From positions 1 through 21,264 of the forward strand of contig CAZRJG010000035.1 of the NCBI GenBank assembly GCA_964600365.1: a stretch of 21,264 nucleotides of DNA, in the 5' to 3' direction. The position numbers and the translations under genes were made by a program. The number at the start of each line of letters is the position of its first letter. Position 1 is the first letter of the stretch. The DNA is from GCA-020352575 sp964600365. Lineage in GTDB: Bacteria > Actinomycetota > Acidimicrobiia > Spongiisociales > JAENVV01. The notes under the pieces were generated by a model that was given only the letters and a program-made list of their open reading frames with translations, was not told the DNA's origin and ran no database searches. Of this stretch, positions 17,425 through 21,264 are shown piece by piece.

Positions 17425-18421
17425 GGCCTTCGGGGTCCTCCGAGGGGTCGCCGCCGAGCAGGCCGGCGAGCACCTCGCTCACCTCTTCGACGACCGAGAT
17501 CGTGCGCTTGTAGTCCATGCGCATGGGCCCGATCACCCCGACGGCCCCACCGGCGCCGTCCGTTGCGCCGTAGGCCGAAGTGACGAGTGCGACGTCGCCG
17601 CCGCCGGGGACCTCCTCGCCGATCTGGATGAGTGTGCCGGCGTTCGCCCGGGCGAGGATGCGCAGGAGCATCGCCTCCCGCTCGAGGACCTCGAGCACGC
17701 GGTTCACCGATGTGAGGTCGGCCCAGATCGAGCCGAGTTGCGAGGTGCCGCCGACGTAGAGCGAGCGCTCGCCTGACTCGGCGCGCTCGGTTGCTGCCAG
17801 GGCCCGTTCGACGATGGAGCGGACTGCGGGAGCGAGTTCGTCGATCTCCTCGTCGTCGGCGCCGTCCTCCACGAACCCGCCGAGCACCTCCTCGGCCGAG
17901 CGGACCTCGTCGTGGGTCACCGGCTGGTCCACCGTGAAGACCTGTTGGCTCACCTGGCCGAGTTCGCTGACGAGGACGAGGAGCAGGCTGCGCGGGGCGA
18001 GGTGGACGAGGTGAATGCCCTTTGTCGCGTCACCTGAGAGCCCCGGCCCGAGCACGACTGCGGGGTAGTGCGTCACATCGGAGAGGAGCGACGTGGTGGC
18101 CTTCAGCAACCGGCTCAACTCCGTGTGGACGTCGGTGAAGAAGTCGTGGATCCGGGTCTTCGTCGCCGCGCGGAGCCGGGCGGGCCCGAGGTGGTCGACG
18201 TAGTACCGGTAGGCGGCCGAGCTGGGGACGCGTCCCGCCGAGGTGTGCGGCTGGAATGCGTAGCCCTCGCGATCGAGGACTGCGAGGTCGTTGCGGACGG
18301 TCGCGGAGGACACGCCGAGTTTCGCCCGGTCGACGATTGCCGACGAGCTCACCGGCTCGCCCGTACGGATGTACTCCTCGACGAGCGTTGCGAGGACCTG
18401 GGCTTGGCGCTCGCTGATCAT
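17408..18421 (-). CDS. hrcA: Heat-inducible transcription repressor HrcA
   Basis: A 337-aa repressor of class I heat-shock genes, which binds CIRCE operators and is tuned by GroEL. The N-terminal winged helix reads MISERQAQVLATLVEEYI through SSSAIVDRAKLGVSSATVRNDL, followed by the typical GRVPSSAAYRYYVD and a GAF-like dimerisation part ending in GPMRMDYKRTISVVEEVSE. The ATG at 18421 is preceded at 6 nt by TACCGT. It is divergent from dnaJ (83-bp gap), not cotranscribed with it, which differs from the hrcA-dnaJ operons of many bacteria. No CIRCE was found in the gap, so its targets are elsewhere. Confidence 0.96.
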   Translation of the reverse strand: MISERQAQVLATLVEEYIRTGEPVSSSAIVDRAKLGVSSATVRNDLAVLDREGYAFQPHTSAGRVPSSAAYRYYVDHLGPARLRAATKTRIHDFFTDVHTELSRLLKATTSLLSDVTHYPAVVLGPGLSGDATKGIHLVHLAPRSLLLVLVSELGQVSQQVFTVDQPVTHDEVRSAEEVLGGFVEDGADDEEIDELAPAVRSIVERALAATERAESGERSLYVGGTSQLGSIWADLTSVNRVLEVLEREAMLLRILARANAGTLIQIGEEVPGGGDVALVTSAYGATDGAGGAVGVIGPMRMDYKRTISVVEEVSEVLAGLLGGDPSEDPEGPTGQD

Positions 18422-18427
18422 GGTGCC

Positions 18428-18433
18428 ACGGTA
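18428..18433 (-). promoter_or_regulatory. Putative -10 box (TACCGT) of hrcA, leaderless
   Basis: TACCGT on the minus strand ends 6 nt before the ATG at 18421. Confidence 0.4.
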
Positions 18434-18483
18434 TCAGCCGGGAGGGGATCGTCGGACGGCCCGGGGGAGTGCACGGCCCGGTC

Positions 18484-18489
18484 TATCCT
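18484..18489 (+). promoter_or_regulatory. Putative -10 box (TATCCT) of dnaJ
   Basis: TATCCT ends 15 nt before the dnaJ ATG at 18505, so any leader would be under about 10 nt. Confidence 0.35.
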
Positions 18490-18504
18490 CGCCGCTCTCG
18501 CCGC

Positions 18505-19593
18505 ATGAAGAACTACTACGAGATCCTCGGCGTCGCGAACGATGCCTCCCCCGACGAGATCAAGCGGGCATTCCGCAAACTCGCCAGGGAGTCACACCCC
18601 GACGCCAACCCCGATGACCCCACCGCAGAGGCGCGGTTCCGAGAGGTCGCAGAGGCCTACGAGGTGCTCTCCGACCCGGACAAGCGCGCCCGCCACGACC
18701 GCGGCGACACCGTCGACTTCTCGAACCTGTTCGGTGGCAGCCTCGACGACCTGCTCCGGAGCGTCTTCGGCGAGTCCGGCCTCTTCGGCGATGCCGGGTT
18801 CTTCGGCACTGCGGGACGTACGGCCCGCCGACGGGGGCGGGACGTGTTGGTGGCCACCGAGCTGACGCTCGAGGAGGCCTTCAAGGGCGCCGCGAAGGAG
18901 ATCTCGTTCACGGGGATGCAGTCGTGCGGGGAGTGCCACGGCCGGGGGGCGGCGGCCGGATCCCGTCCCGAGACGTGCGGATCCTGCCAGGGGAACGGCG
19001 TGGTCCGGACGGCACGGGCGTCGGTCTTCGGGCAGGTCATGCAGGTCGTTGAGTGCCCGATGTGCGCGGGGACCGGACAGATCGTCACCGACCCCTGCGG
19101 GGCGTGTGACGGGGTGGGCGCGATGCGCGGGAACCGCACCTTGACCGTGGACGTGCCCGCCGGCGTCGACTCGGGCACCCGCCTTCGGCTCTCGGGGAGT
19201 GGTGAATCGGGGGGCAGGAGCGGGACACCCGGAGACCTCTACGTGGAGATCCACGTGCGGTCGGACGATCGGTTCGTCCGCGACGGGACGACCCTCCTCC
19301 ATCGTGTCCAGATCGGCATCGCAGAGGCCGCCCTCGGCAAGGATGTCGAGGTGCCCCGCATCGAGGGTGGTTTCGAAGACGTCGAGCTCCCCGCTGGGAC
19401 GCAGCCGAACACCAGGATCCGGCTGAGCGGTCGTGGGATGCCCAGGGTCGGGCGTCGTGGCCGGGGCGATCTCATCGTCGAGGCAGTGGTCGTCGTTCCG
19501 ACCAAGCTCACCAAGGCACAGGAGGAGGCGCTCCGGGCCTACGCCGAGGTCGCAGGCGAGGAGCCGGACGGCCGACGGCGCCGATTCCTCTGA
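18505..19593 (+). CDS. dnaJ: Chaperone DnaJ (Hsp40, type I)
   Basis: A 362-aa cochaperone that stimulates DnaK ATPase. The J domain (1-65) has HPD at 31-33. A Gly/Phe-rich part follows (about 72-105). Four CxxCxGxG zinc repeats are intact (CGECHGRG, CGSCQGNG, CPMCAGTG, CGACDGVG; C141 to C201). The C-terminal substrate-binding beta domains run to the end (VDVPAGVDSGTRLRLSG, GDLYVEIHV). ATG 18505 gives MKNYYEILGV; an upstream in-frame ATG at 18469 would add 12 unlikely residues and lies before the promoter box. Its stop shares one base with the rsmE start (TGATG). Confidence 0.97.
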   Translation: MKNYYEILGVANDASPDEIKRAFRKLARESHPDANPDDPTAEARFREVAEAYEVLSDPDKRARHDRGDTVDFSNLFGGSLDDLLRSVFGESGLFGDAGFFGTAGRTARRRGRDVLVATELTLEEAFKGAAKEISFTGMQSCGECHGRGAAAGSRPETCGSCQGNGVVRTARASVFGQVMQVVECPMCAGTGQIVTDPCGACDGVGAMRGNRTLTVDVPAGVDSGTRLRLSGSGESGGRSGTPGDLYVEIHVRSDDRFVRDGTTLLHRVQIGIAEAALGKDVEVPRIEGGFEDVELPAGTQPNTRIRLSGRGMPRVGRRGRGDLIVEAVVVVPTKLTKAQEEALRAYAEVAGEEPDGRRRRFL

Positions 19594-20237
19594 TGGCCCA
19601 CGTGCCCCACGTCGTCCTGCCCGGACCCTGGGAGGGGCAGATCGTGCCCCTGCCCGCCGACACCGAACGCCACCTGCGGGGAGTCCTTCGCCTCTCGAAT
19701 GGGGAAGCAGTGGAGTACACCGACGGTGAGGGCACCCGTGGCGCTGGCGTGCTCGGCTCCGACGGCCTCGTGCGCGGCGACGAGCGCCGCGAGGAGCCTC
19801 CCGGGCGACTGGTGATCGCCGTCGGACCCCTCAAGGCGAAGGACCGGATGCGGTTCCTCGTGGAGAAGCTCACCGAGTTGGGGGTGAGCGAGGTGTGGTG
19901 GCTCTCCACTCGCTTCGGCCAGGTGCCAGCCCCCTCCGCACAGCGGGTCGAGGCGTGGGCCGTAGGGGCGCTCGAGCAGTCGCGGGGCGCCTGGCTGCCT
20001 CGCTTCCGCTCCGCGGGGTGGCCCGACGTGGTCTCGTCGGGCCTGGACGCCGTCGTGTGCGACCCCTCCGGGGAGGCACTCGGCCTCCCGGTCCCGGGGC
20101 TCGTGGTCGTGGGCCCGGAGGGTGGGTTTGCCGTCGATGAGATCCCTCCGGGCATCGCCCGGGCTTCGCTCGGCCCCACGGTGCTGCGCACCGAGACAGC
20201 GGCGATCGCCGCCGCGGTCCTCGCGCGCCGCTGGTGA
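19593..20237 (+). CDS. rsmE: 16S rRNA m3U1498 methyltransferase
   Basis: A 214-aa SPOUT methyltransferase, slightly short for the family. Typical segments are an N-terminal PUA-like part (ADTERHLRGVLRLSNGE), KDRMRFLVEKLTELGV, the EQS stretch (usually EQC) and the knot motifs VVVGPEGGF and LGPTVLRTETAAIAA that bind S-adenosylmethionine. It methylates U1498 of 16S rRNA. It is translationally coupled to dnaJ by a TGATG overlap, the usual neighbour in Gram-positive bacteria. Confidence 0.95.
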   Translation: MAHVPHVVLPGPWEGQIVPLPADTERHLRGVLRLSNGEAVEYTDGEGTRGAGVLGSDGLVRGDERREEPPGRLVIAVGPLKAKDRMRFLVEKLTELGVSEVWWLSTRFGQVPAPSAQRVEAWAVGALEQSRGAWLPRFRSAGWPDVVSSGLDAVVCDPSGEALGLPVPGLVVVGPEGGFAVDEIPPGIARASLGPTVLRTETAAIAAAVLARRW

Positions 20238-20284
20238 CGGTCACGCAGACGATCACCCGTTCGGAACCTCCGCCACCGAGAGTG

Positions 20285-20313
20285 TTGATGACGAGTACTC
20301 GGAGTGATACGAT
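20285..20313 (+). promoter_or_regulatory. Sigma-A-type promoter of the BldD-like gene
   Basis: TTGATG (20285-20290) and TACGAT (20308-20313) are 17 bp apart, the best-looking -35/-10 pair in the window. The start would fall near 20320, giving a leader of about 23 nt that contains GGAGGA. Confidence 0.65.
20294..20308. promoter_or_regulatory. Putative BldD box (autoregulatory operator)
   Basis: AGTACTCGGAGTGAT fits the Streptomyces BldD box NTNACNC(A/T)GNGTNAN at 7 of 9 defined positions, with the core ACTC-G-GAGT a perfect palindrome (20297-20305). It lies between the -35 and -10 of the BldD-like gene. Confidence 0.5.
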
Positions 20314-20342
20314 GGTGGCGCATCGCGGGTCGTGGAGGAATC

Positions 20343-20819
20343 GTGGCAGAGGCATACAACGAGGCAATCGGTCGGCGCCTACGTGCGATCCGCGGCCAAA
20401 AGGGGCTTTCGCTCCAGCAGGTCGAAGAGCTTTCTGGTCAGGAGTTCAAGGCGTCCGTCGTGGGCGCCTACGAGCGTGGCGAGCGATCCCTTTCGCTCCC
20501 CCGCATGCAACGGCTCGCCGAGTTCTACGGCGTGCCCGTCGACCAGCTCCTCCCCGCCACCGATCGTTCGCCCGGGCAGGGGACTCCCTTGCCGGCGGGC
20601 GGCGGAGTGGTCATCGACCTCACCGCCATCGACGAGCTCGTAGGGCCGAACGCCCTCGTGGTGGAGCGTTTCATCCGAGCGATCCAGCTCATGCGACAGG
20701 ACTTCAACGGCAAGGTGCTCACCATTCGCCATGCCGATCTCGAACTGCTCTCCCGCATCCTCGAAGATGACGGCGAGAGCATCAGCGACGTCCTGTCGCC
20801 GATCTCGATCAGTTCCTGA
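20343..20819 (+). CDS. bldD: BldD-like transcription regulator with c-di-GMP-binding signature
   Basis: A 158-aa protein. Residues 4-72 form an Xre-type helix-turn-helix close to BldD (AIGRRLRAIRGQKGLSLQQVEE, VVGAYERGERSLS, LAEFYGVPVDQLLP). The C-terminal domain has ERFIRAIQLMRQDFNGKVL and LTIRHADLELL. It keeps RXD-X8-RXXD (R118-Q-D120 and R129-H-A-D132), the motif through which Streptomyces BldD binds a c-di-GMP tetramer and dimerises on DNA. I start at GTG 20343, with GGAGGA at 20334-20339, because the preceding residues do not fit the family. In Streptomyces BldD holds back sporulation genes; its role here is unknown. It ends 1 bp from the convergent HIT gene. The symbol is given by homology. 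Confidence 0.88.
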   Translation: MAEAYNEAIGRRLRAIRGQKGLSLQQVEELSGQEFKASVVGAYERGERSLSLPRMQRLAEFYGVPVDQLLPATDRSPGQGTPLPAGGGVVIDLTAIDELVGPNALVVERFIRAIQLMRQDFNGKVLTIRHADLELLSRILEDDGESISDVLSPISISS

Positions 20820-20820
20820 C

Positions 20821-21249
20821 CTACCCGGCCGGGACCACCCGGCCGTGCCCCAACTCCCTGAGTGCCGACCGCAGTCGCGCCATGGCGTCGTCCAGGGCCT
20901 CTGGTGCGACTCCCGGATCGGCATTCGCGAACGAGAGTTCTCCCTCCGACGAGGCACCGAGCACGTGCACGTGGAGGTGCGGAACCTCGAACCCGGCCAC
21001 GAGGAGGGCGACCCGTGTCGGCGAGAACGCCCGATCGATGCCCCTTCCGATTGCCTTTGCGACCACCACGGCGTGGGCGAGCACGTCGTCGTCGGCATCG
21101 ATCCAATGATCGATCTCGGCCCGCGGAACCACGAGCGTGTGCCCAGGGGTTATGGGCGCGATCGTCAGGAACCCGACGACGTGTTCGTCCTCCCAGACGA
21201 ATCGGCCCGGGATCTCTCCTTCGATGATGCGGGTGAAGAGCGTGGCCAT
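20821..21249 (-). CDS. HIT-family nucleotide hydrolase/transferase
   Basis: A 142-aa protein with the histidine triad VPHLHVHVLG (H91, H93, H95), the fold start FTRIIEGEIPGRFVWEDEHVVGFL and PGHTLVVPR. HIT proteins act on nucleoside phosphoramidates or dinucleoside polyphosphates in the cytoplasm; the exact substrate cannot be told. Length suits the Hint/HinT group, though the C-terminus after the triad (about 45 residues) is longer than in the shortest members. A TAGCCT box lies 6 nt before the ATG. No neighbour gives a further hint. Confidence 0.92.
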   Translation of the reverse strand: MATLFTRIIEGEIPGRFVWEDEHVVGFLTIAPITPGHTLVVPRAEIDHWIDADDDVLAHAVVVAKAIGRGIDRAFSPTRVALLVAGFEVPHLHVHVLGASSEGELSFANADPGVAPEALDDAMARLRSALRELGHGRVVPAG

Positions 21250-21255
21250 GGGGTG

Positions 21256-21261
21256 AGGCTA
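21256..21261 (-). promoter_or_regulatory. Putative -10 box (TAGCCT) of the HIT gene, leaderless
   Basis: TAGCCT on the minus strand ends 6 nt before the ATG at 21249. The -35 would lie outside the window. Confidence 0.4.
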
Positions 21262-21264
21262 GAG

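Noticed and set aside
18422..18504. GAGTGC near 18467 as half of a CIRCE operator for HrcA
   Set aside because: The left arm TTAGCACTC is absent and only six bases of the right arm match.

Overview
High-GC bacterial DNA, probably from an actinomycete outside the well-known genera; an Acidimicrobiia-like lineage is my guess. Three things point to Actinomycetota: a BldD-family regulator, the gene set comEA-comEC / holA / rpsT / lepA-hemW / hrcA / dnaJ-rsmE, and many starts that look leaderless (a TANNNT box 6-7 nt before ATG or GTG). No rRNA, tRNA, CRISPR array or transposase gene was seen. No gene-free stretch exceeds 300 bases.

Layout. 1-1487 (-): sensor histidine kinase with an extra C-terminal domain, cut by the window edge. 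1589-4719 (+): leuS, overlapped by a small HExxH protein gene. 4724-6893 (-): a putative metallopeptidase lipoprotein and a PPK2 polyphosphate kinase. 6991-9641 (+): comEA-comEC, DNA uptake. 9643-10467 (-): membrane protein with a degenerate GGDEF domain. 10543-12793 (+): a three-gene unit with 4-bp overlaps, made of an orphan membrane-anchored protein, a divergent dihydropteroate-synthase-like protein and holA. 12794-14064: an inserted, lower-GC cassette holding a winged-helix/nucleotidyltransferase (MNT) gene and a HEPN-like gene, flanked by near-identical 43/44-bp inverted repeats that are themselves hairpins. 14083-14352 (-): rpsT. 14501-17424 (+): lepA-hemW. 17408-18421 (-): hrcA. 18505-20237 (+): dnaJ-rsmE. 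20343-20819 (+): BldD-like regulator. 20821-21249 (-): HIT-family protein.

Three points stand out. First, the MNT/HEPN cassette looks like a mobile type VII (HepT/MntA-like) toxin-antitoxin module dropped between the convergent genes holA and rpsT, with its own terminator-like hairpin and a perfect 11-bp dyad in its promoter region. Second, there is a possible cyclic-di-GMP theme: the BldD-like protein keeps the RXD-X8-RXXD ligand signature, its promoter contains a 7/9 match to the Streptomyces BldD box, and the degenerate GGDEF protein keeps an RxxD I-site-like motif while its active site is lost. Third, the DHPS-like protein keeps the pterin-pocket residues but lacks the normal pABA/pyrophosphate loops, so it may not be a sulfonamide-target DHPS. 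All functional calls are by motif and gene order read by eye; no database search was possible.
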